Origin: Mucilaginibacter phenanthrenivorans
GTDB lineage: Bacteria > Bacteroidota > Bacteroidia > Sphingobacteriales > Sphingobacteriaceae
DNA: 64,000 bases
Reading direction: 5' to 3'
Assembly: GCF_024721155.1 (NCBI RefSeq)
Contig: NZ_JAHVAP010000001.1
Coordinates: 124,001 to 188,000 of the forward strand
The position numbers and the translations under genes were made by a program. The notes beneath the pieces are model-generated. The model was not told the DNA's origin, did not search any database, and saw only the letters and a program-made list of their open reading frames with translations. Positions 27,217-36,700 of this stretch are shown here, piece by piece; the stretch's first letter is position 1; the number at the start of each line of letters is the position of its first letter.

Positions 27217-28305
27217 TTACACTTTTTCTTTTTGAAAAACTGCCGGCACCGTTCTTATAAGGATTTTCCAATCGAGCCAAAAAGAATAATTTTGCGCGTA
27301 AAAATTGTCTAATTTTTTTCTTTCACGTTCAGACATATCCGCTTTCCCCCGTTTGGTTATCTGCCATAATCCGGTTAACCCGGCAGGCCCCAAAAAACGC
27401 ATCGACCACTCGTTTGATGTAAGCATCTCTGCCTCATAAACAGGTAGTGGCCTGTTGCCGACTAACGACATATCTCCCAACAAGATATTGAACAATTGAG
27501 GGAGCTCGTCGAGGCTCGAATTTCGTAAAAATTTACCGAGTTTAGTTACCCGCGGATCGTCTTTAATTTTAACAAATGCGGCTTTTGTGCCCCCATCCTC
27601 ATTTGCGTACTGATTTTGTGTGGATAACTCTATTAATAATTTATCAGCATCGGTACGCATCGACCTGAATTTATAAAAATCAAAAACTTTGTAACCGGTA
27701 CCAACGCGCTTGCTTTTGTAAATTACCGGGCCTTTGGAGTCAAGTTTAATTGCAATAACCACAGCCAACATAACGGGAGACAGGCCCAGGATCATGCAGC
27801 CGGAAATAAACACATCCATAAACCGTTTCCCAACCGGAGTGCGATAGGTAATATCAACTTCCCTTGAGATCTCCATCAGCTTTGGCTTTATCAATTTAAA
27901 CTTTACCAAAAAATTCAGACGCTCACGCAAATCTGACATGGAGAACGGATAAATATAAAAGTCATGCACCTTTAATTTCATGGCGCTCAGCTTTAACGAT
28001 CTGTCGTTAGATAATGAGATAAGCACGATGATAACCCCGTTGAAAAGAAAATTTGACTTTAGCCTTTCAATAAGCGCAAAACACTCGCCTTGCTCGTCTA
28101 CTTCAGCCAAAATAATTTCCGGAACGGTTAAAATGGATTGGTTTCCAAGGTATTCCTCTAATTGACTAAGTGTGTCACTGTAAGCAATTTGGAAATAGTT
28201 ATTAAGCTCGGATGATACGAGGTCTTTTATTTCTAAACCAGCATAAGCTATCCTGATGTGTGAACCTGCGTTCTCATTCCATTCAGTGGCTAGGGGACTC
28301 GTCAT
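27217..28305 (-). CDS. Polyprenyl glycosylphosphotransferase with N-terminal pseudo-receiver domain
   Basis: The C-terminal half (about residues 158-362) is a sugar transferase of the WcaJ/WbaP type: VGKRFMDVFISGCMILGLSP (single membrane helix), SKGPVIYKSKRVGTGYKVFDFYKFRSM, LRNSSLDELPQLFNILLGDMSLVGNRP, and GLTGLWQI. It would start repeat-unit synthesis by moving a sugar-1-phosphate onto undecaprenyl phosphate. The N-terminal 135 residues resemble a receiver domain but carry Glu (E68) where the phospho-acceptor Asp is expected and Tyr instead of the conserved Lys (YIYPF). Its start overlaps the response-regulator gene by 23 nt, indicating tight coupling. Confidence 0.88.
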   Translation of the reverse strand: MTSPLATEWNENAGSHIRIAYAGLEIKDLVSSELNNYFQIAYSDTLSQLEEYLGNQSILTVPEIILAEVDEQGECFALIERLKSNFLFNGVIIVLISLSNDRSLKLSAMKLKVHDFYIYPFSMSDLRERLNFLVKFKLIKPKLMEISREVDITYRTPVGKRFMDVFISGCMILGLSPVMLAVVIAIKLDSKGPVIYKSKRVGTGYKVFDFYKFRSMRTDADKLLIELSTQNQYANEDGGTKAAFVKIKDDPRVTKLGKFLRNSSLDELPQLFNILLGDMSLVGNRPLPVYEAEMLTSNEWSMRFLGPAGLTGLWQITKRGKADMSERERKKLDNFYAQNYSFWLDWKILIRTVPAVFQKEKV

Positions 28306-28672
28306 AAATACTTAATACTTGAATAATAGCTGATTTTAAAAAAGCAGGATTAAATGGCTTGGGCATATATGCATCTACCTGGAAGGGCATATTGCTAACC
28401 TGGGTATCCAAATCGTGGGCCGCTGAAAGCATTATTATGGGTATGTCGCGAAAAAGACCGCTTATTTTGACGTTTTTTATGAATGATTGCCCATCAAAAT
28501 AAGGCATTTGAAGATCAGATATAATCAATTCCGGGATATTGCCGTCTTCCAGCCAGGAAAACGCGTCGATTCCGTTATTTCTAACAACTATATCGTAATC
28601 CTTCGACAGAATGAAATTTAGGAGCTTCAAAATACTTAAGTCATCATCAACAATCAGTATTCTTTTTTTCAT
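28283..28672 (-). CDS. Single-domain response regulator
   Basis: This 129-residue CheY-like protein has the acidic pair IVDDD near residue 9-11, phospho-acceptor Asp53 (LIISDLQMP), a Ser in IIMLSAA and Lys in YMPKPF. It has no output domain. It heads the exopolysaccharide run and overlaps the priming transferase gene, whose own receiver-like domain lacks the acceptor. Likely it passes a phosphorylation signal to the export or priming machinery; this is inference. The partner histidine kinase is not adjacent. Confidence 0.9.
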   Translation of the reverse strand: MKKRILIVDDDLSILKLLNFILSKDYDIVVRNNGIDAFSWLEDGNIPELIISDLQMPYFDGQSFIKNVKISGLFRDIPIIMLSAAHDLDTQVSNMPFQVDAYMPKPFNPAFLKSAIIQVLSIYDESPSH

Positions 28673-28747
28673 GTGTTAATCTGGATCTGATAATGTAAAT
28701 TTTACCTGATTACGTAATTTTTGGTGAAAAGGTTTAACAAGAGACTA

Positions 28748-28787
28748 CTAAATATACTTCTTATTTTACACTAAGTCACTTTAGTAA
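28748..28787. promoter_or_regulatory. Possible promoter/operator region of the exopolysaccharide run
   Basis: On the minus strand this reads TTACTAAAGTGA, 19 bases, then TATATTTAG, resembling the region upstream of the A-PCP-TE gene. It lies about 80 bases upstream of the response regulator. TATATTTA is one base off the TAnnTTTG -7 consensus. A further dyad ATTACGTAAT is at 28709-28718. Evidence is pattern only. Confidence 0.3.
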
Positions 28788-28947
28788 GAAACTTTCGGCT
28801 GAAATAATCCGCTTTTTTACTTTTACTCTATAAAAATACCTAATTAATAAGAATTTTAAACAATTATTTAAAATTCCTTAACTTGAACATAATGAACGAT
28901 ATAGTGGCCTGTTTTGTTTTTTTTTAAGAACTTTAATTAATTCGCTG

Positions 28948-29712
28948 TTACAAAAGAAGCAGATTTTTTGGATCCTCAATATCAAAAAACACGATTTTAT
29001 CAACAGTTGGGGCATTTGCAATGCTTGCAGTATAGTTGTCGTTTAAGTTAAAGCTGGTTATTACCCAATCGTTGTTTGAGGCTATTATACCTGGTTGAAT
29101 TTGGTGAACACCGTCAAGTCCGGGTAGTAATCTAAGGTCGCCGTCAAGTCCTTGGGCCGTGGCCTTGGTAAGCGCTTCCTTACGGGTCCAGATTCTAAAA
29201 AAGCGACTGGCCTGACTAATCTCATTTATATAAGCAATTTCGGCACGGCTAAAATTATCCTCCAATACCTCACTAAAACTAAAATTGAAATTTATATATT
29301 CAACATCCGCGCCAATTGCAAAATTTGAAACCGCGAGTAAGATAGCATCCTCTGAATGTGAAAGGTTGAATTGCAGATTTAGTGTTCCCTGGTTTTTTAC
29401 ATAAGGCTTTTTGTTTTCCCCGATACCAAACTCAATGGTCGAAGCACTTTGACCGGAATATTTCCCCAGAATATGTTTCAAGGCCCCGCGGCTAACAATG
29501 AACCTTTCACGATCACGTTGCCGGTAAAACCGGTCTGCCCTTGCTTTTTCCTCGTCAGTCAGCAGGGGCAGAATATCATCAATTAATGAAGAATCGGTTT
29601 GGGTAATGATTTTCCAGACATCAACATTACTGCCTGTTTTAAAACTACATGCTGCAGGTTTAAGCCATTGTGGATCTGTTATAAGCCTGTTGGTAATTGC
29701 TATTTGCCCCAT
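28948..29712 (-). CDS. 4'-Phosphopantetheinyl transferase, Sfp type
   Basis: The 254-residue protein shows the Sfp/Gsp signatures RERFIVSRGALKHILGKY, the PYVKNQGTLNLQFNLSHSED block, IGADVEYI (Mg-binding Asp-Val-Glu) and FFRIWTRKEALTKATAQGL. It transfers the phosphopantetheine arm from CoA to the carrier domains of the neighbouring NRPS and PKS proteins, and lies 21 nt downstream of the C-A-PCP-TE gene. A separate AcpS-type enzyme serves the operon at 42-48 kb. Confidence 0.92.
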   Translation of the reverse strand: MGQIAITNRLITDPQWLKPAACSFKTGSNVDVWKIITQTDSSLIDDILPLLTDEEKARADRFYRQRDRERFIVSRGALKHILGKYSGQSASTIEFGIGENKKPYVKNQGTLNLQFNLSHSEDAILLAVSNFAIGADVEYINFNFSFSEVLEDNFSRAEIAYINEISQASRFFRIWTRKEALTKATAQGLDGDLRLLPGLDGVHQIQPGIIASNNDWVITSFNLNDNYTASIANAPTVDKIVFFDIEDPKNLLLL

Positions 29713-29733
29713 AGTAGTTTACAGGGTGGCAAT

Positions 29734-32700
29734 TTACCTGTTTATAGCTTCATCCAAACATTTTTGGAGTATATCCGCAAATATTTTATCGTTGGGGGCC
29801 TTAAAGATGGTATTATGCTCACCCGGGATTTTGTGAATATTAATGCCTTTAAGCGCATACGGCTTCCATCCCAGGTATTCAAAATCGTCCATATAAAATG
29901 TCCGGTTTTCGGCTCTGAAAACGTCTACAGCTATATCGTATGGTTTTAACTGATAACGTTTCTCCGCATAGTTATTCATTTCATCAATTTTATTTGAATA
30001 ACCGAAGAAGCCTTCCTGGTTTTGGTTTTTACCGTATTTCAATTTCCAGTAAGCCCGGATGATTCTGCGTTTTATGGATGTTTGCTTATCATTCACCGTA
30101 TCCCGTAGCCCATTTTTAGAAGTTACTGCGTACTTCATTTTATCCTTAAAAAACCTTAACCGTTTATAGGTTTTCGTTAGCGGATCATCATAGTGCGGTG
30201 TGCGGTATGCGTAGGTGTCAAACATTGCGAGCATCTTTACCTCTTTGCCCATTGCTTCAAATTGCCTGGCCATTTCAAAGGCAATAATGCCCCCGAATGA
30301 GTAACCTGCTAAAGCATATGGGCCCGTAGGATTTTGCTGCATTATAGCTTTAATATAGTGGTCTGCAATTTCCTCTATGCTCTCCAATGGCTCTTCAATT
30401 CCATCAAGTCCTTTTGCCTGCAGGCCAAAAACCGGTTGGTCGGGCGACATATTCATGGCCAGTGTGTTAAACAATAACACGTTTAATCCCGCACCGTGAA
30501 CCATATACAATGGCATTTTATTCCCTTTGGGCTTTATCGGTACAAGTGAATCCCAGGTAATTGATTTGCCATCCATTTCAAGTAACTGCGCCAGTTTTTC
30601 AACCGTCGAGGTTTCGAATAATGCAGCCAGCGGCAAGCGTTTACCTGTTTCCTTTTCGATCCGGGTCATTACCTGCACCGCAATGAGCGAGTGGCCGCCC
30701 AGTTCAAAAAAGTTATCGTAAACACCGATCTTTTCAACTCCAAGATATTCTACCCAGATATCGGCAACCAGCTTTTCAATATCGGTACGTGGCGCAACAA
30801 AGCCGTTGCCTGCATCAACTATTGATACACCATGTTTAGCTAGCGCCTTTTTATCAACCTTACCATTTGGGGTCAAAGGCATTGCCGGGATAATTATAAA
30901 ATTATCAGGCACCATATAATCGGGTACTGAATCTTTTAAGTGCTGCTTCCAGTTTTGCACCTGGGTAGCCTCGCTAACGGTATTGTTTGTAAACTCAGCC
31001 ACAACAAATGCAACCAGCTTATCGATCCCGAAATTATCTGATCTTGCAATCACAACGGCCTCTTTAATATTGGTTCCGTTTACAAGGTTGTATTCAATTT
31101 CGCCGGTTTCAATACGGTAGCCCCTTATTTTTACCTGTGCGTCCGCACGGCCGAGGCATTCTATTTCACCATTAGGCATAAATCTGCCTAAATCGCCGGT
31201 GTTATAGATCTTCGCGCCTGTGGTTTTTGAAAACGGGTCGTTTATAAACTTCTCCGCAGTTAATTCCGGGCGGTTAAGATAGCCCTTAGCAACGCCTTCG
31301 CCGCCTATGTAAATTTCGCCAGGTATGCCAGGGCCTAGCGGCTTTAAAAAATTATCTAAAATATAAATGGAGGTGTTGTCAATCGGCTTGCCTATTGATA
31401 TTTTATCCGCATCTGTTATCTGCTTTACGGTGGACCAAATGGTTGTTTCTGTAGGACCGTACACATTCCATAATGAGCTTGCGAACTTCAGAATGCGCTC
31501 TGCTAATTCCGCAGGCAGCGCTTCGCCGCCGCAAATTGCCTTTATGGCTGTACTTTTGCTCCAGCCGGCTTCAAGCATGATACGCCAGGTATATGGCGTA
31601 GCCTGCATTACAGTGGCCTTATGGCTTTTTATCAGGTCGAGAAGGGCTCTGCCGTCCTTTGCGGTGGCAGCATCGGCTAATACTATTTCGGCGCCTGTTA
31701 GCAGCGGTAGGAATAACTCCAGCCCTGCAATATCAAAACTGATGGTTGTTACAGCAAGCAGTTTGTCGTCGGCAGTTAGGCCAGGTTCCTTTTGCATGCT
31801 GTACAGGAAGTTAACCAGGTTATGTTGGGCTATCTGCACACCCTTTGGCATCCCGGTTGAACCGGATGTATAAAGAATGTAAACAAGGTCTTCACCGGTA
31901 ACGGTAATTTCAGGATCGGTATTAGGGTATTCATTAATGGTCAGCCACTCGTCCTCAAGCACCAATTCTTTAGCATTCGACTGGTATTTGCCTTTATAAT
32001 TTTGAGAAGTTAAAAGAACCACTGCCTGCGAATCTTCCAGCATGTAATTGATACGGTTGATAGGGAAGATGGGATCAAGCGGAATATAAATTGCACCTGC
32101 CTTCATAATGGCCAGCATACTTATAACCATTTCGGCGCACCTGTCCATGGAAAATGCAACTTTATCACCCTTCAGAACTCCGTTTTTTACCAGGATAGCG
32201 GCTAATTGATTGGCCCTTTCGTTTAGTTCCCTATAAGTAGTTTTCTGTTTATTAAATGTTATTGCTGTTTTTGACGGCATTTGCACAGCACGCTCACTGA
32301 TCAGCTGATGCAAAGGTGTGTGCTTTGGATAATCGCATTGGGTGTTGTTCCATGCGTCCAATTGGTGTGTTAATTCGCCCGAATCCATAGACAGGATATT
32401 TCCTATCAATACATCGGGATCCTTTACCAGCTCACGCAATAAAAATTCAAAACTGTCCATCATCTTTTTGATGGTTGATGCCTTGAATAATTGGGTGTTG
32501 TACGACCACTCCAGGGTAGGGGACTCTTCATGCCCAGCGATATTCAGGAAAATCTCGAAATTCTCGTATTCACGCGGGTTGCTGATCAGCTTATGATGCA
32601 ATTGATAAAATTCAACATCATCGTCAAGCCCCATATCAATATTAAACATAACCGGCACCAGGGGAACCCTTGAGGCATCGCGGGCAATATTTAATTTTTT

Positions 32701-33750
32701 AAGTAGGCTGCCAAACGTGTAAAGCTGATGATCGTAGGCATCCAGCACTTCGCTTCGGCGTTGTCTTAAATATGTCTTGAATGAGATATTGCTTTTTGGG
32801 TAGCTGCGCAGCGCTAGTAAATTCACACAATGACCAACCAACCTGTAATTATCAGTAGCAGGCTGTCCGGCGGCCGGTAAACCAACAATAATCTCTTCCT
32901 GGCCGGTTACCTGTTTTAAAAATACTTCGAATGCTGCAAGCAGGGTGGTTACAAAACTGCTGCCCGTGCTTTTAGCAAGCTTTTTAACTTCGTTTGTTAA
33001 TGCGCCGTCAAGAACCAGGTCTTCCCTGTGGCTCTTATAAGTGCGCAGTGCTGGGCGTGGGAAATCTGTTGGTATATTTAACAAATGGCCGCTTCCCATA
33101 AATTGGTCAAGCCAATAGCGTTCGGTTTCCTTGTTCGATTCACTTTCTGATTGTGCCAACTGATCGAGGGCATAATCACTAAACAATAGCGCATCCGGAA
33201 GTTTAATGTATTCCTGTTTTACAAATGCAGAATATAGTTTGCTTAAATCCTGCATCATAATTCCTATCGACCAGCCATCACAAACGATGTGATGTGCAAC
33301 AAACGTTAATAGATGCTCACTTTCGGAAAATTTAAACAAAGCTGCCTTAAATAAAGGCCCTGTTACCAGGTTAAACGGGGTTAAAACAAGCTGCTTATTA
33401 TACTCTTGTATAAAATCTTGTTTTTGTGCCTCAGCTAATGTTGAAAGATCCTTGTAGTCGATGTCAAGCGTTAGTTCTTTATAAACGCAAATGTTAGTAC
33501 CATCAGCGCTGAAGGAGGTTCTTAGCGCTTCATGCATGTTCACCATTTCCTGGAGGGCACGCATCATTGCGCTTGTATTAAAAATACCTGTCAGCAACAG
33601 CGAAAAGCATTCGTTATAGGAGCAGTTTGCAGCTGCTCCACCTATTAGGCACGAAGTCCAGATCTCCACCTGCGGTTCAGTAGCAGGTGCTATCAAGGAA
33701 ATTTCGGGGCCCGCAAACGGATCAAACTCAACAGGGTCTGTATCGATCAT
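29734..33750 (-). CDS. Nonribosomal peptide synthetase, C-A-PCP-TE
   Basis: Start at ATG 33750 (the TTG at 33762 is an alternative), giving 1338 residues. Domains: condensation (about 20-445, active-site FVAHHIVCDGWS with HHIVCDG near 153-159), adenylation (about 476-975, YTSGSTGMPKG near 627, YGPTETTIW near 764), carrier (FFELGGHSL, Ser1021), thioesterase (about 1070-1338, GYSFGG with Ser1151, late PGEHNT His). Pocket residues by alignment to GrsA are D-I-L-Q-I-G-V-I-W, glycine-like. The N-terminal FDPFAGPEISLIAPAT stretch is common downstream of aminotransferase-bearing PKS modules. It should accept the beta-amino acyl chain from the hybrid protein, couple glycine and release the product. 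Confidence 0.93.
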   Translation of the reverse strand: MIDTDPVEFDPFAGPEISLIAPATEPQVEIWTSCLIGGAAANCSYNECFSLLLTGIFNTSAMMRALQEMVNMHEALRTSFSADGTNICVYKELTLDIDYKDLSTLAEAQKQDFIQEYNKQLVLTPFNLVTGPLFKAALFKFSESEHLLTFVAHHIVCDGWSIGIMMQDLSKLYSAFVKQEYIKLPDALLFSDYALDQLAQSESESNKETERYWLDQFMGSGHLLNIPTDFPRPALRTYKSHREDLVLDGALTNEVKKLAKSTGSSFVTTLLAAFEVFLKQVTGQEEIIVGLPAAGQPATDNYRLVGHCVNLLALRSYPKSNISFKTYLRQRRSEVLDAYDHQLYTFGSLLKKLNIARDASRVPLVPVMFNIDMGLDDDVEFYQLHHKLISNPREYENFEIFLNIAGHEESPTLEWSYNTQLFKASTIKKMMDSFEFLLRELVKDPDVLIGNILSMDSGELTHQLDAWNNTQCDYPKHTPLHQLISERAVQMPSKTAITFNKQKTTYRELNERANQLAAILVKNGVLKGDKVAFSMDRCAEMVISMLAIMKAGAIYIPLDPIFPINRINYMLEDSQAVVLLTSQNYKGKYQSNAKELVLEDEWLTINEYPNTDPEITVTGEDLVYILYTSGSTGMPKGVQIAQHNLVNFLYSMQKEPGLTADDKLLAVTTISFDIAGLELFLPLLTGAEIVLADAATAKDGRALLDLIKSHKATVMQATPYTWRIMLEAGWSKSTAIKAICGGEALPAELAERILKFASSLWNVYGPTETTIWSTVKQITDADKISIGKPIDNTSIYILDNFLKPLGPGIPGEIYIGGEGVAKGYLNRPELTAEKFINDPFSKTTGAKIYNTGDLGRFMPNGEIECLGRADAQVKIRGYRIETGEIEYNLVNGTNIKEAVVIARSDNFGIDKLVAFVVAEFTNNTVSEATQVQNWKQHLKDSVPDYMVPDNFIIIPAMPLTPNGKVDKKALAKHGVSIVDAGNGFVAPRTDIEKLVADIWVEYLGVEKIGVYDNFFELGGHSLIAVQVMTRIEKETGKRLPLAALFETSTVEKLAQLLEMDGKSITWDSLVPIKPKGNKMPLYMVHGAGLNVLLFNTLAMNMSPDQPVFGLQAKGLDGIEEPLESIEEIADHYIKAIMQQNPTGPYALAGYSFGGIIAFEMARQFEAMGKEVKMLAMFDTYAYRTPHYDDPLTKTYKRLRFFKDKMKYAVTSKNGLRDTVNDKQTSIKRRIIRAYWKLKYGKNQNQEGFFGYSNKIDEMNNYAEKRYQLKPYDIAVDVFRAENRTFYMDDFEYLGWKPYALKGINIHKIPGEHNTIFKAPNDKIFADILQKCLDEAINR

Positions 33751-33767
33751 AATCTGTTCCAAAACAA

Positions 33768-36700
33768 TTATTTTACTTGTAAATATTTACCAGGGTTATT
33801 CGCGTCGCTGATAAACCAGCCCGGATTGCCATCTTTGTCGCGTCCTAACCTTGCGCCCGGAAACGGTGCCTCCATAAAGGGATTAAACTCTTCCTTAGCT
33901 GCTGGTTTTGATGGAAAGAAACCTGATTCAATCAATTCGTCAACACTTTCCCTGAAGGCGGTAATAATCTTGTCAACCTCTTCCTTGGTGTGTGATGCAG
34001 TAAGGAAACATGGGAACAAATCCCAGATATGAATACCTTTTTCACGCATCAGGGTAAACAATAACTCACCATACGGCAATTCATCCTTAAATTTTATCTT
34101 CCACAACGAACCGAACGATGGCGAATATAATGGGATGCCTGTTTTTTCGCAGATGGCATTCAATTCGCCGGCAAGGTAAGCTGTTAATTTATTAAGACCC
34201 TCCTGTAAAGCAGGGCCCTGGTCCTTCATGTATTGTAGTGAGGCCTTACCTGCAGTAAGTGCTAATGGATGCCTTACAAATGTTCCTGCAAAATAAGTAA
34301 CACCTGCTTCGGGCTGCGAATTGTCGCCGTATTGCCAGAAACCACCGTCAAGCGCATCCATAAAGTGTTTTACACCCGCTATTGCGCCGATAGGCATACC
34401 ACCACCGATAACTTTTCCATAGGTACCCAAATCCGCTTTTATGCCAAACATGGCCTGTGCGCCACCCGGATGCATACGGAAACCGCTGATAACCTCGTCA
34501 AATATTAAGCAAGTGCCTGATTGTTTAGTGATCTCTCTAACCTTTTTAAGGAAATCAACGGGCTGAAATTCAGGTCTGCGGCTTTGTACCGGTTCAACCA
34601 ATACTGCTGCAAGCTCGTGAGCTCTTTCTGCAATTATTTTTAATGATTCCTCTGTGCCGTAATCCAGGATCAGCATATTCTGAACCACCTCAGGCATAAT
34701 ACCCGGAGCTGCAGGAATGGTCTTTAATTTTTTAGTTCCGCGAACTATAACCTCATCGTTAATACCATGGTACGATCCGCTAAAGGCAACCATTAGCGAG
34801 CGGCCTGTTACTGTACGTGCGATACGCATAGCGCCCAATACCGCTTCCGAACCTGTGTTACATAATGCGGCGCGATCAAAGTTTGTTAATTCTGTGATTA
34901 GTTTACAAACATCACCAGCCAAAACATGCTGCGGGCCAATTTCGTAGCCGTTTTCAACCTGTTCTAAAACAGCCTTTTTTAATACGTCAACCTGGTAGCC
35001 CAAAAAGTTTGAGCCAAAGCCGTTTAATGCGTCAATATATTCGTTGCCGTCAATATCCCAAACGTGGCTGCCCTTTGAGCGGTTAACAACTAAAGGGTAA
35101 ACAACTTCCTTAGTCAATGGCCTGAAACCGCTTACTACGCGTGGATCTGCCATATGCTCACGGTGTTCCTGTGTGTAAGCTTTGCTGCTGCCGGTTTTGG
35201 CGTTATATCGTTTGGTTAGGTTAGCTAAAAAAGTTTGTTGCTTTTCGCTTAAGCCTTGTACCTGTTTTTCAATACGCGCGGTGGCGCCAAATGGTTTTTT
35301 AACTTCAACCTGCTCTTCAGGTGTAAGGTCGTATACAATACCATTTTTTGCGGCAGGGGCTACCACAACAGGCGTAACCGAGGCAGGCGCTTGCGGCGCA
35401 TTGCCGTTTTGCATCATTGCCAGTTGGCTTGCAAGCATTTGAATTTGTTGCTGGATCATATCCAATGCCGGGTTAGCTGCAACAGGTGCTGGAGAAGGCG
35501 CTGTATTAGCATATACGGGCTGGTTATTATTTACCACAGGTGCTGATTGCGGCTGGAATGCGCCTGCGGGCAGGTTTGCATCCAAATGAGCTGCAAGCAG
35601 GTCAATGGTGTTATATTCTTCAAATAATTTTCTGAAGGTAATGGGAACATTAAACTCTTTTTTAAGATTGGTGGCGATTTGCGTTAACAAAAGCGAATCG
35701 AAGCCGATCTCGATAAAATTCATATCGGTTGATGCTCCATCGATCTCGATTCCGGAGGCATCTTCAAATAGTTCCTTTAGTTTACCGGTTAATAGTTCTT
35801 TTCTCATCAGGGATTGTTGTAAATGGGTTTGTTCTTGTTGTATGGGTGTTGTTTGCTCTGTTTGTTCTGTTTCTGTTGTCGTTGCGCTTACAGGCAGTGC
35901 TGCTTCAAGCCAATAACGTTTATTATCAAATGCATAGGCTGGCAGGTTTACTTTTAACCGCTGCTGATCGTGGTAAAAAGCCTTCCAATCAGGCTCCGTT
36001 CCATTCAGCCATAACTGACCTAATGCCCTTAATACGGAATAGTACTCGGTAAGTGTTGCGTTTTTTTCAAATCCAGCCATAATTGGCGTAGTTTTCACCG
36101 TAACCTGCTGGCGTGCAAGGGTTGCAAGCACGTTTCCAGGGCCTACTTCCAGTAAAATGCGGCCATCTTCCTCCTGCAATGTATCCACAGCATTTGCAAA
36201 GCGGACAGTGCTGCGCAGGTGATTTGCCCAGTAGTGCGGGTTGGTGGCTTCGGCTTCGCTCATCCATGTTCCGGTAACTGTTGATACAATTGGTTTAACC
36301 GGCGGATATAACTTAACCGATTTAACAACTGCTTCAAACGGCGCAACAATATCATCCATCATAGCCGAATGAAAGGCGTGACTGGTTTGCAGCAGCATAC
36401 TAGGAATAGATTTTTGTGCAAGCTCTTCCGAAAAAGCTGCCACCAGTTCATCCGGACCAGCCACAACGCTAAGCTTATTGCTGTTAATTACCGCGATGGA
36501 GAGATTCGCAGGCAAAATAGTGGCTAATGTTTCTGCATCGATCCGAACAGAAAGCATGCTGCCTTTAGCAACTTCACTTACCATTTTTGCGCGGGTTGAG
36601 ATTAGCAGTAGTGCATCCTTTAAGCTGAAGATCCCAGCTAAGTGCCCGGCAACGAATTCGCCGATGCTATGGCCCGTTAATATGGCCGGCTCAATTCCCC

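Noticed and set aside
11868..28720. Shared word TGATTACGTAATTT upstream of the MarR-GNAT gene and the response regulator
   Set aside because: In AT-rich DNA of this length a shared 14-mer is expected by chance several times; no evidence of a common regulator.
35182..36052. Several plus-strand frames inside the hybrid synthetase
   Set aside because: They are antisense shadows of the linker and ACP region, produced by its biased Pro/Gln/Ala codons.
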